Below are positions 1-5,635 of a stretch of 5,850 nt of DNA, piece after piece (positions within the stretch are counted from its first letter, which is position 1; every line of letters starts with the position of its first letter). A model generated the notes under the pieces. The model ran no database searches. It saw only the letters and a program-made list of their open reading frames with translations, and was not told the origin of the DNA. A program made the translations under genes and the position numbers. The DNA is from Bryobacterales bacterium (lineage in GTDB: Bacteria > Acidobacteriota > Terriglobia > Bryobacterales > Bryobacteraceae), in the NCBI GenBank assembly GCA_009697495.1, contig SHUN01000217.1, positions 1 through 5,850 of the forward strand, read 5' to 3'.

Positions 1-371
1 CCCGTCCGCCGCAACTCCGAATCCACGAACGATTGCACGCCCAAACTCACCCGGTTAATTCCCGCCCTTCGCCACCCGTCAATCCGAGCCGAATCAAACG
101 TCCCCGGTGCCGCCTCCATCGTCGCCTCCACCCAAGGCGCTCCGGGAATGGACCCCAACACTTTCGCCAAAACGGAATCATCCATCTGGCTCGGCGTCCC
201 CCCGCCCAGATAAACCGTCTCGGGAAGGAACGGCCATTCCGCGGCCCCAATCTCCAACCCCAACCGCTCCGCGTAGGATACCTCCAACTCCTTCGGAAAC
301 ACTCCCGAAGCGAAGTTGCAGTAGGTGCACTTCTGCGCGCAAAACGGCCAGGAAATGTAGACGCCAGGCAT
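1..371 (-). CDS. hemW: HemW-family radical SAM protein, N-terminal part (truncated by window edge)
   Basis: The visible 123 codons are the N-terminus of a HemW/oxygen-independent coproporphyrinogen oxidase-like protein. Reading from the ATG at 371-369, residues 11-18 carry the radical SAM cluster motif CxxxCxxC (CAQKCTYC), which binds the [4Fe-4S] cluster that cleaves S-adenosylmethionine. GGGTPS at residues 56-61 is the SAM-binding glycine motif, EAAPGT at 86-91 matches the family's EANPGT, and INRVSLGVQSF at 105-115 is a family signature. True HemN has a longer N-terminus; the short lead-in to the cysteines points to HemW, known as a heme-binding chaperone rather than a coproporphyrinogen oxidase. 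The C-terminal HemN domain lies outside the window. The start lies 6 nt after the cyaY stop, and AGGG overlapping that stop may serve as its ribosome binding site, so the two genes are probably cotranscribed. Codons are markedly G-ending. The family call is firm; HemW versus another HemN paralogue is less so. Confidence 0.9.
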   Translation of the reverse strand, partial: MPGVYISWPFCAQKCTYCNFASGVFPKELEVSYAERLGLEIGAAEWPFLPETVYLGGGTPSQMDDSVLAKVLGSIPGAPWVEATMEAAPGTFDSARIDGWRRAGINRVSLGVQSFVDSELRRT

Positions 372-377
372 GAAACC

Positions 378-707
378 CTAGAGCGAAACCTCTTCGCCCA
401 ATTCCGTGCTGATATGTTCCCCGATCAACCCGGCGAGCGTCTGGCCGCTCGCAGCCAACTCGAACGCCCCCGCCGCCTGATTCCAATCCAGCTTGAAACT
501 CCGCGAATGCGCGGACACCCAAATCTGCCGCACCGGCGTGTTCGGGCTCACCACGAACTTCGCGGCGGAATCTTCAAATTCCACCGTCAACGCCCCGTTA
601 TTCATATCGGCGTCAAACTCATAGGATTCCCCCGCCCGGGTCAGCGACTTGAACAGCGACTCCAGCGCCCCATCGGCGGCCTGACGAAATACAGCTTCAT
701 CCATCAT
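378..707 (-). CDS. cyaY: Frataxin-like iron donor protein CyaY
   Basis: A 109-residue protein of bacterial frataxin size (E. coli CyaY has 106). Frataxins bind iron on an acidic surface and tune cysteine desulfurase activity during cytosolic Fe-S cluster assembly. The expected fold can be followed: an N-terminal helix (residues 3-23), strands around FDADMNNGALTVEFED (31-46), the hallmark VRQIWVSAHSRSFKLDW (59-75) matching the family's QIW-x-FDW core, and a C-terminal helix ending in GEEVSL, close to E. coli's GEEVSF. The first helix is less acidic than in E. coli CyaY, with only D3, E4, D12 and E16. Two adjacent ATGs (707 and 704) are possible starts. The frame stays open to a GTG at 821, but the extra 38 residues would run into bshC and do not look like frataxin. 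No strong Shine-Dalgarno is visible, only AGAAG. It is the first gene of a likely cyaY-hemW operon. The family is best known from proteobacteria and mitochondria, so its presence here is notable. Confidence 0.85.
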   Translation of the reverse strand: MMDEAVFRQAADGALESLFKSLTRAGESYEFDADMNNGALTVEFEDSAAKFVVSPNTPVRQIWVSAHSRSFKLDWNQAAGAFELAASGQTLAGLIGEHISTELGEEVSL

Positions 708-797
708 ACTTCTGACGGTAACAGATAGCTGCGACCGGTGAATCTCCACTTTCATCTGATAGCCTGTACTAGACGGACATTGGTTCGAAAAATTTGG
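708..797. promoter_or_regulatory. Divergent promoter region between cyaY and bshC
   Basis: These 90 bases separate the starts of two divergent genes, so both promoters should lie here or run slightly into the coding ends. The stretch is visibly richer in A/T than the genes. I cannot assign convincing -35/-10 pairs on either strand; TACTAG-like (+) and TATCAG/TATCTG-like (-) hexamers occur but without good partners at 17 bp. No clear operator palindrome stands out. The call rests on gene layout, not on a recognised motif. Confidence 0.45.
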
Positions 798-2366
798 ATG
801 GAACAATACTGTATACGCCACACGGAACTCCCGGGAGCCTCCCGCCTGTTTGGCGATTTGCTATATCAATTCGATCGCGTCGAGCGCTTCTACCCCCACG
901 CGCCCTACGATCCCGATTCCTTAGCCCGCGCCGCTAAGCAAATCGTTTATCCCGCCGAACGCCGCGCCGCTCTCGTCGACGCCCTCCGCCAGTCCAACCC
1001 GAATAACCCGTCCGTCGAGAAACTAGCTCTCCCCGATACGGTCGCCGTCGTCACCGGTCAGCAAGTTGGACTATTCGGCGGGCCGCTTTACACAGTCTTC
1101 AAAGCCCTCGCCGCGATTAAACTTGCCAGGACGCTTTCGGATCGCGGCATCTGCGCCGTCCCTGTTTTCTGGTTCGCCACCGAAGACCACGACCTCCTGG
1201 AAATCAACCAGGCGTGGGCCTATGACGCCGCCCATCACCCCGTACAGTTCACTACCGCTTCCGTGAATCCTCCCAACGGCCCCGTCGGCACCATCCCTCT
1301 CCGCGGCATTCCTCTCGATCAACTGCGCCAGACGCTGGCCGCCATGCCATTCGCCGCCGAAACCCTCGCCCTCGTCGAGTCCGCCTACAAAGACGGCGAG
1401 ACGTTTGGCAGCGCTTTTCGCCAGCTCGTCGAACAGCTCCTGCAACCGTATGGCATGATCTATCTCGACCCGCTCGATCCCGCCATCCGCGCCATTGCCG
1501 CTCCGTTCCTCAGCCGCGCCCTCAGCATGTCGAAGGACCTTGTCCCCGCCGTCCAGGATCGGACTCGCGAACTCGAAGCCGCCGGCTACCACGGCCAGGT
1601 TCACCTTGAGTCGAACGCTTCTCTATTCTTCACCCTCGAAGGCGGCAAACGAACCGTCCTCAAGCGCAATGGCGACAAATTCAAGGACTATTCCCTCGAA
1701 GCGCTCCAAGCCAAGCCCGAACTCCTTTCCCCCAACGCCATCCTTCGCCCCGTGATGCAGGATTTCCTGCTACCGACCGTGGCCTATCTGGGAGGCCCCG
1801 CCGAGCTCGCCTACTTTGCTCAGAGCGAGCCGCTGTATGCCGCCCTCCTCGGTCGCATGCCCGTCGTCGCGCACCGCGCGTCATTCACGCTCTTCGACCG
1901 CCGCGCCGGCAAGCTCACCAAGCGGTACGAACTCGGCCTCAAGGATATCGCCGTCCCTGACGTTGAACTCCGCGAAAAAATGGCCCGCCATCTGGTTCCC
2001 GAAGGCGTGACGAGCCAGTTCGGAACTTCACTCGCCGCCGTCAACGCCGAACTCGACAAACTCGCCGCTTCCATTCACGGCTTCGACCCCGGTCTGGAAA
2101 AGGCCTTCGAAAAAAGCCGTTCCAAAGTCAATTACCAGATCGGCAAAATGGAGCGCAAAACCGCCCGCGAAGCGCTTCGCCGCGACACCCGCGCTGGTGC
2201 CGATGCCCAGTATCTCCACGACCTCGTCTATCCCCATCGCCATCTGCAGGAACGCATGTACAGCATCCTCCCGTTCCTCGCCACGCACGGCATGGACCTC
2301 ATCAGCCGCATCTACGAATGCGTCGAGCCCGCCTGCCCAGACCACCAGATTCTGACCGTCGACTAA
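798..2366 (+). CDS. bshC: Bacillithiol biosynthesis cysteine ligase BshC
   Basis: A 522-residue BshC, the enzyme thought to add L-cysteine to glucosaminyl-malate in the last step of bacillithiol synthesis in the cytosol. Family blocks, counted from the ATG at 798, are TGQQVGLFGGPLYT (residues 86-99) and PVFWFATEDHDLLEI (122-136), both in the nucleotide-binding-like Rossmann core. They are followed by a block from LRPVMQDFLLP to GGPAELAYF (316-340), a charged helical segment at about 412-470 that fits the family's coiled-coil dimerisation region, and YPHRHLQERMYS (478-489) near the end. The length fits the family (about 520-540). The frame is open back to an ATG at 738, but family proteins begin like MEQYCIRHTELPG, so 798 is preferred even though its ribosome binding site is poor. 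The bshA and bshB partners are not in the window. The aldolase gene starts 6 nt after the stop. The family call is firm; the in vivo reaction is inferred from the family. Confidence 0.93.
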   Translation: MEQYCIRHTELPGASRLFGDLLYQFDRVERFYPHAPYDPDSLARAAKQIVYPAERRAALVDALRQSNPNNPSVEKLALPDTVAVVTGQQVGLFGGPLYTVFKALAAIKLARTLSDRGICAVPVFWFATEDHDLLEINQAWAYDAAHHPVQFTTASVNPPNGPVGTIPLRGIPLDQLRQTLAAMPFAAETLALVESAYKDGETFGSAFRQLVEQLLQPYGMIYLDPLDPAIRAIAAPFLSRALSMSKDLVPAVQDRTRELEAAGYHGQVHLESNASLFFTLEGGKRTVLKRNGDKFKDYSLEALQAKPELLSPNAILRPVMQDFLLPTVAYLGGPAELAYFAQSEPLYAALLGRMPVVAHRASFTLFDRRAGKLTKRYELGLKDIAVPDVELREKMARHLVPEGVTSQFGTSLAAVNAELDKLAASIHGFDPGLEKAFEKSRSKVNYQIGKMERKTAREALRRDTRAGADAQYLHDLVYPHRHLQERMYSILPFLATHGMDLISRIYECVEPACPDHQILTVD

Positions 2367-2372
2367 CAAAAC

Positions 2373-3137
2373 ATGCGCCCCAACGCCGTTAAACAAGCAC
2401 TCCGAGAAGGCAAGACCGTTTTAGGAACCTCCTACGGCCAGCTACGCGATCCCGAAATCGCCCGCATCTTAAAGGCGGCCGGTTTCGACTATGCCTACCT
2501 CGACGGCGAGCACGGCGGCTTCGGCATCGAGACCATTCAGAACGTGTGCCGCACCGCCGGCCTCTGCGGGCTGACCGTCTTCACGCGTGTCGCCGATATG
2601 GAGTACGAACTCATCGCCCGCGCCCTCGATTGCGGCTCCGACGGCATTATTTTCCCAAGAGTCGAATCCCCCGAACTCCTCGAAAAAGCGGTGAGCTGGT
2701 GCAAATTCCCGCCGGTTGGCATCCGAGGATTCGGCCTGACGGTGATGCAGTCCGACTACGAGCCCGTGACGATTCCGCAGATGATCGCCCACCGCAATGA
2801 GAACGGCATGGTGATCCTGCAAATCGAGACGGTGAAGGCGATGGAAGCACGGGATGAACTCTTAAGCGTGCCAGGCGTCGACGTAGTGATGGTAGGCCCG
2901 GTGGACCTGTCGATCTCCCTCGGAATTCCCGGCGAATTCGAGCACCGCAAGTTCATCGAAGCCATCGACCAGATCCGCGATACGTGTGTGGCGAAGGGGA
3001 TCGTCCCCGGCATTCAATGTAGAGGCGTGGCGTTGAGCAAATTCTGCCGCGACCGCGGCTTTCGTTTCCTGGGCACGTCTAACGAGTGGAACCTCCTCCT
3101 CGAAAAAGCCCGTGAAACCGTGGCGGCGTTGCGGTAG
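2373..3137 (+). CDS. HpcH/HpaI-family class II aldolase
   Basis: A 254-residue metal-dependent aldolase of the HpcH/HpaI (pyruvate-enolate) superfamily, the group that includes HpcH of homoprotocatechuate breakdown and GarL of glucarate breakdown. These enzymes reversibly split 4-hydroxy-2-oxoacids into pyruvate and an aldehyde. Key positions line up with E. coli HpcH: the base His47 in DGEHG (44-48), Arg72 in TRV, the PPVGIRGFG loop (113-121), the metal ligands Glu152 (in QIET, 150-153) and Asp178 (in GPVDLS, 175-180), and Gln150. The active site therefore appears intact. FPRVESPE (94-101) differs from the usual PMVxTAE-like segment, and the substrate cannot be read from sequence. The gene starts 6 nt after bshC with no visible Shine-Dalgarno, so it probably depends on transcription, and perhaps translation, from bshC. 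Codon style shifts from mostly C-ending to more G-ending near 2690. Its stop lies 10 bp from the convergent mazF stop. Confidence 0.88.
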   Translation: MRPNAVKQALREGKTVLGTSYGQLRDPEIARILKAAGFDYAYLDGEHGGFGIETIQNVCRTAGLCGLTVFTRVADMEYELIARALDCGSDGIIFPRVESPELLEKAVSWCKFPPVGIRGFGLTVMQSDYEPVTIPQMIAHRNENGMVILQIETVKAMEARDELLSVPGVDVVMVGPVDLSISLGIPGEFEHRKFIEAIDQIRDTCVAKGIVPGIQCRGVALSKFCRDRGFRFLGTSNEWNLLLEKARETVAALR

Positions 3138-3147
3138 GCCCCGTGCT

Positions 3148-3489
3148 TCAATATCCGAGTAGAGGCGCCAATTTTGCCCGCAACTCGTCGACCGTATTCT
3201 CGGGACATGTGCCGATCCAGACAGCTCGCCGAACTCTCCAGTCAAGGCTCTTCAGATGATCGGTGAGGATCACTCCTGTTCTGCCCATACCGTCGGGAAC
3301 CGCAACTTCAAACGGATATCCCTTCGCCTGATTGGTGACAGGACATACCAACGCCAAGCCCGTCTTGGCGTTATATCCGAGCGGGCTGACAACAAGCGCC
3401 GGCCTTCTGCCGACTTGCTCCCTTCCCGCCTGTGGGTCGAAGGTGAGCCAAACCAGATCACCCGCGTCCGGGACGAAGCCGGGAATCAC
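3148..3489 (-). CDS. mazF: MazF-type endoribonuclease toxin
   Basis: A 113-residue toxin of the MazF/PemK family, the growth-arresting half of a type II toxin-antitoxin pair. It cuts single-stranded mRNA at short specific sequences unless bound by MazE. It lines up with E. coli MazF without a gap over most of its length: VPDAGDLVW (6-14), FDPQAGREQVGRRPALVVSP (17-36), YNAKTG (39-44), then PVTNQAKGYPFEV (50-62) and DHLKSLDWR (77-85). The catalytic pair Arg29 and Thr52 and the conserved Glu24 sit at the same residue numbers as in E. coli, so it is probably active. E. coli MazF cuts at ACA; a related specificity here is only a guess. The start codon is GTG and overlaps the mazE stop as GTGA, the usual coupling that keeps antitoxin translated first. 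The gene ends 10 bp from the convergent aldolase stop, with no terminator hairpin visible between. Confidence 0.95.
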   Translation of the reverse strand: MIPGFVPDAGDLVWLTFDPQAGREQVGRRPALVVSPLGYNAKTGLALVCPVTNQAKGYPFEVAVPDGMGRTGVILTDHLKSLDWRVRRAVWIGTCPENTVDELRAKLAPLLGY

Positions 3490-3734
3490 CAGATCTCCCT
3501 GCCCTCGGGTTTGCCCCAGTCCGTCTCACTGTGGCAGTTCTCCGCCGTTATTCGCCCAACGAGATCGGCCAACTCGAATTTCCGATGCCGGGGCCGCAAC
3601 ACGATGGAGCCGTCCGGCTGGACCGTCAGTGCAAAACGGTCCCCCTCCGAAATCTTTCCTTCCGTCACAATCCCCCGTGGGATTTTTACTTCTAGGCCAT
3701 ATCCCCATTTCGATACCATTATCTCGTTGCTCAT
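3486..3734 (-). CDS. mazE: MazE-type antitoxin (AbrB/SpoVT-like DNA-binding protein)
   Basis: An 82-residue MazE antitoxin, the same length as E. coli MazE. The N-terminal half (residues 6-48) is the swapped-hairpin AbrB-like DNA-binding domain: VSKWGYGLEVKIPRGIV corresponds to E. coli's VKRWGNSPAVRIPATLM, followed by the acidic GDRFALTV strand and DGSIVLRP. The C-terminal half (FELADLVGRI, then TDWGKPEGREIW) is the flexible arm that wraps around MazF and closely follows E. coli's FTLAELVNDI and IDWGEPKDKEVW. The start at 3734 is supported by GGAG 4 nt upstream; an in-frame ATG at 3719 is an alternative. The reading frame runs open far upstream through antisense pgi, but that part is not protein-like. 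MazE normally represses its own operon with MazF bound, so autoregulation at 3735-3800 is likely. By hand count about 70% of codons end in G or C, visibly lower than in the start of pgi next door. Confidence 0.94.
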   Translation of the reverse strand: MSNEIMVSKWGYGLEVKIPRGIVTEGKISEGDRFALTVQPDGSIVLRPRHRKFELADLVGRITAENCHSETDWGKPEGREIW

Positions 3735-3800
3735 ATAGCTCCACTTTGAATATACATCCTTACGCCATCCCCGGAACGGCGATACTCGAAGGTAGGCACC
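3735..3800. promoter_or_regulatory. Divergent promoter/operator region between mazE and pgi
   Basis: These 66 bases must carry the mazEF promoter and probably the pgi promoter. An A/T-rich core at 3749-3754 reads TATATT on the minus strand, one mismatch from a -10 box. It lies very close to the mazE start and has no good -35, so it is only a candidate. CATCC is repeated at 3755-3759 and 3766-3770, 11 bp apart (one helical turn), and CCGGAACGG (3771-3779) is a small inverted repeat; either could be part of a MazE-MazF operator. For pgi, AAGG at 3789-3792 sits 8 nt before the ATG and is a good ribosome binding site. Confidence 0.45.
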
Positions 3801-5384
3801 ATGCTCACCCAACGCCCCGCCTGGAAGGCCCTCCAATCCCACTACGCCGCCGTGCGTAGCCTCCATCTCCGCGATCTCTTCGCCAACGACCCCGCCCGCG
3901 GCACCCGCCTCACCGCCCAGGCAGCCGGCCTCTTCCTCGACTTCTCCAAAAACCGCATTACCGATGAAACCCTGCAACTCCTCGTCCAACTCGCCGAAGA
4001 GTCCGGCCTCCGCGCCCGCATCGAGGCCATGTTCACCGGCGAAAGAATCAACGTCACCGAGAACCGCGCCGTCCTCCACACCGCCCTCCGCGCCCGTGCA
4101 AACTCCGTCGTAACCGTCGACGGCCACAACATCGTCCCCGGCGTCCACGAAGTCCTGGATAAAATGGCCGCTTTCTGCGACAAAGTCCGCGCAGGCCAAT
4201 GGCTCGGCCATACCGGCAAGCCCATCAAAAACATTGTCAACATCGGCATCGGCGGCTCCGACCTCGGCCCCGTCATGGCCTACGAAGCCCTCAAACACTA
4301 CAGCGCCCGCAACCTCACATTCCGATTCGTCTCCAACATCGACGGCACTGACTTCACCGAAGCCGTCATCGATCTTGACCCTTCCGAAACCCTCTGCATC
4401 GTCTCCTCCAAAACCTTCACGACCATCGAGACGATGACCAACGCCCTCTCCGCCCGCAACTGGCTCAACGCCCCCGAAAGCGCCGTCGCCAAGCACTTCG
4501 TGGCCGTCTCCACCAACGCCGCCGAGGTCTCCAAATTCGGCATCGACACCGCCAACATGTTCGGCTTCTGGGACTGGGTCGGCGGCCGTTATTCGATGGA
4601 TTCCGCCATCGGCCTGTCCACGATGTTAGCCATCGGCCCCGATAACTTCCGCGCCATGCTCAGCGGTTTCCACGAAATGGACGAGCACTACCGCACCGCG
4701 CCCTTCGAGCAAAACCTGCCTGCCATCATGGGCCTCCTCGGCATCTGGTACTGCAACTTCTTCGGTGCCGCTACGGTCGCCGTCCTGCCCTACGAGCAGT
4801 ATCTGAAGCGCTTCCCCGCCTACCTCCAGCAACTCACCATGGAGAGCAACGGCAAGTACATCACCATCGACGGCGAGAAGGTGAATTACGATACCGGCGT
4901 CGTCTACTGGGGCGAACCCGGCACTAATGGTCAGCACTCGTTCTACCAGATGATCCACCAGGGCACCCGGCTCATCCCCTGCGATTTCCTGGCCTTCGGT
5001 CAATCCCTAAACCCGCTAGGCCGCCACCACGATATCCTGATCGCCAACGTCCTGGCGCAAGCCGAAGCGCTGGCATTCGGCAAGCCCGATTCGCCCGAAC
5101 CCCACCGCGTCTTCGAAGGCAACCGCCCGTCGAATATGCTCTTCGCCGAAAAGCTCGACCCCGCCATGCTAGGCAAGCTGGTGGCGCTCTACGAGCACGC
5201 CGTCTTTACGCAGGGCATCCTGTGGAACATCGATTCCTTCGACCAATGGGGCGTCGAACTCGGCAAGGTCCTCGCCAACAGGATGATCCCCGAACTTGAA
5301 AGCCCCGAGGAACCGGAACTGAACCACGACAGCTCTACCAACAACCTCATTCGCCGGTACCGGGCCGCCAGACGTTATGCTTGA
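3801..5384 (+). CDS. pgi: Glucose-6-phosphate isomerase
   Basis: A complete 527-residue phosphoglucose isomerase, the cytosolic enzyme that interconverts glucose-6-phosphate and fructose-6-phosphate in glycolysis and gluconeogenesis. It has two SIS-type sugar-phosphate domains. Visible blocks are [11 protein letters not shown] (147-157), [10 protein letters not shown] (176-185), the phosphate-binding [14 protein letters not shown] (202-215), the signature [16 protein letters not shown] (258-273), [10 protein letters not shown] (343-352), GEPGTNGQH (371-379), EGNRPSN (439-445) and [19 protein letters not shown] (471-489). Aligned with rabbit PGI, Arg263, Gln344, Glu348 (base), His379 (ring opening) and Lys489 are all present, so the enzyme should work. 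It is about 20 residues shorter than the E. coli enzyme (549), and roughly 20 residues are missing relative to rabbit between His379 and Lys489. The usual LWSAIG of the signature is MDSAIG here. The start has a good ribosome binding site. The first half uses C-ending codons almost exclusively. Confidence 0.97.
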   Translation: MLTQRPAWKALQSHYAAVRSLHLRDLFANDPARGTRLTAQAAGLFLDFSKNRITDETLQLLVQLAEESGLRARIEAMFTGERINVTENRAVLHTALRARANSVVTVDGHNIVPGVHEVLDKMAAFCDKVRAGQWLGHTGKPIKNIVNIGIGGSDLGPVMAYEALKHYSARNLTFRFVSNIDGTDFTEAVIDLDPSETLCIVSSKTFTTIETMTNALSARNWLNAPESAVAKHFVAVSTNAAEVSKFGIDTANMFGFWDWVGGRYSMDSAIGLSTMLAIGPDNFRAMLSGFHEMDEHYRTAPFEQNLPAIMGLLGIWYCNFFGAATVAVLPYEQYLKRFPAYLQQLTMESNGKYITIDGEKVNYDTGVVYWGEPGTNGQHSFYQMIHQGTRLIPCDFLAFGQSLNPLGRHHDILIANVLAQAEALAFGKPDSPEPHRVFEGNRPSNMLFAEKLDPAMLGKLVALYEHAVFTQGILWNIDSFDQWGVELGKVLANRMIPELESPEEPELNHDSSTNNLIRRYRAARRYA

Positions 5385-5602
5385 CGTAAGACTTCGCCGC
5401 CGGTAAACGCGTCCGGGCGTTCGCCGGATTTGAGCGCCCTGCTCAACGCAAGCTCGACCGCCTGGAAGCAGCCGCATCGCACTAAGACCATGCAGCTTTG
5501 CCTGGCAATCGTTTTAAGGCGTTGCAGGGCGACCAGTTTGGCATCCGGATCAACTGTCGTTCTCGGAAACCTCATCTTAACGTCTGATCGGCCCGGATTC
5601 AC
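5375..5602 (-). CDS. Possible small hypothetical protein
   Basis: An open frame of up to 75 codons from a GTG at 5602, or 66 from an ATG at 5575, that ends inside the last codons of pgi (10-bp convergent overlap). I do not recognise the product. The ATG version starts [20 protein letters not shown], has a helical-looking, cysteine-containing middle ([22 protein letters not shown]) and ends GGEVLRQA. By hand count about 65% of its codons end in G or C, lower than the confident genes. AAGGAG lies 11 nt before the GTG and no good site precedes the ATG. The composition is protein-like, with no low-complexity run, but length and signals are too weak for a firm call. It could be a gene remnant or chance. 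Confidence 0.3.
   Translation of the reverse strand: MNPGRSDVKMRFPRTTVDPDAKLVALQRLKTIARQSCMVLVRCGCFQAVELALSRALKSGERPDAFTGGEVLRQA
5400..5427 (+). terminator. Hairpin 15 nt after pgi, possible terminator
   Basis: CCGGT (5400-5404) pairs with GCCGG (5423-5427, one G-T pair). After one A/C mismatch, AACGC (5406-5410) pairs with GCGTT (5417-5421) around a 6-nt loop. The position just after the pgi stop suits a transcription end. No T-run follows on either strand, so intrinsic termination is uncertain, and the same bases lie within the weak minus-strand ORF. Confidence 0.3.
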
Positions 5603-5635
5603 AGCCTTTGGGGCTCCTTGAGGGAGAGCCTTTGG
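5603..5635. repeat. 9-bp direct repeat with overlapping hairpins
   Basis: AGCCTTTGG occurs at 5603-5611 and again at 5627-5635, 24 bp apart. Between them GGCTC (5612-5616) can pair with GAGCC (5626-5630) on a 9-nt loop, while AGCC (5603-5606) can pair with GGCT (5612-5615). The two hairpins share bases and exclude each other. No T-run follows. The function is unknown, and such a short structure could arise by chance. Confidence 0.4.

Noticed and set aside
33..728. 231-residue + strand frame across hemW and cyaY
   Set aside because: It is rich in R, P and H, as expected for the antisense of these genes, and both genes below it have clear family motifs.
738..797. 20-residue N-terminal extension of BshC from the ATG at 738
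   Set aside because: The extension does not resemble BshC. Family proteins start near MEQYCIRHTELPG and the extension occupies the promoter gap.
708..821. 38-residue N-terminal extension of CyaY from a GTG at 821
   Set aside because: It would overlap the start of bshC, exceeds the family length, and has no frataxin resemblance.
2028..2396. 122-residue minus frame antisense to the bshC end
   Set aside because: It mirrors the codon bias of bshC, has no ribosome binding site or family motif, and overlaps a confident gene.
3148..3489. Idea that the mazF message avoids ACA to resist its own toxin
   Set aside because: At least three ACA triplets are present on the mazF coding strand, so there is no avoidance to report.
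3256..3859. Two + strand frames of 160 and 175 residues across mazEF and the pgi start
   Set aside because: They are antisense shadows of mazE and mazF, rich in S, P and R with no recognisable motif.
3735..4496. Long open extension upstream of mazE, antisense to pgi (336-residue frame in total)
   Set aside because: The extension is G/A/D/E/V-rich low-complexity translation of the antisense of a strongly C-ending gene. Only the last 82 residues match MazE, with a ribosome binding site at 3734.
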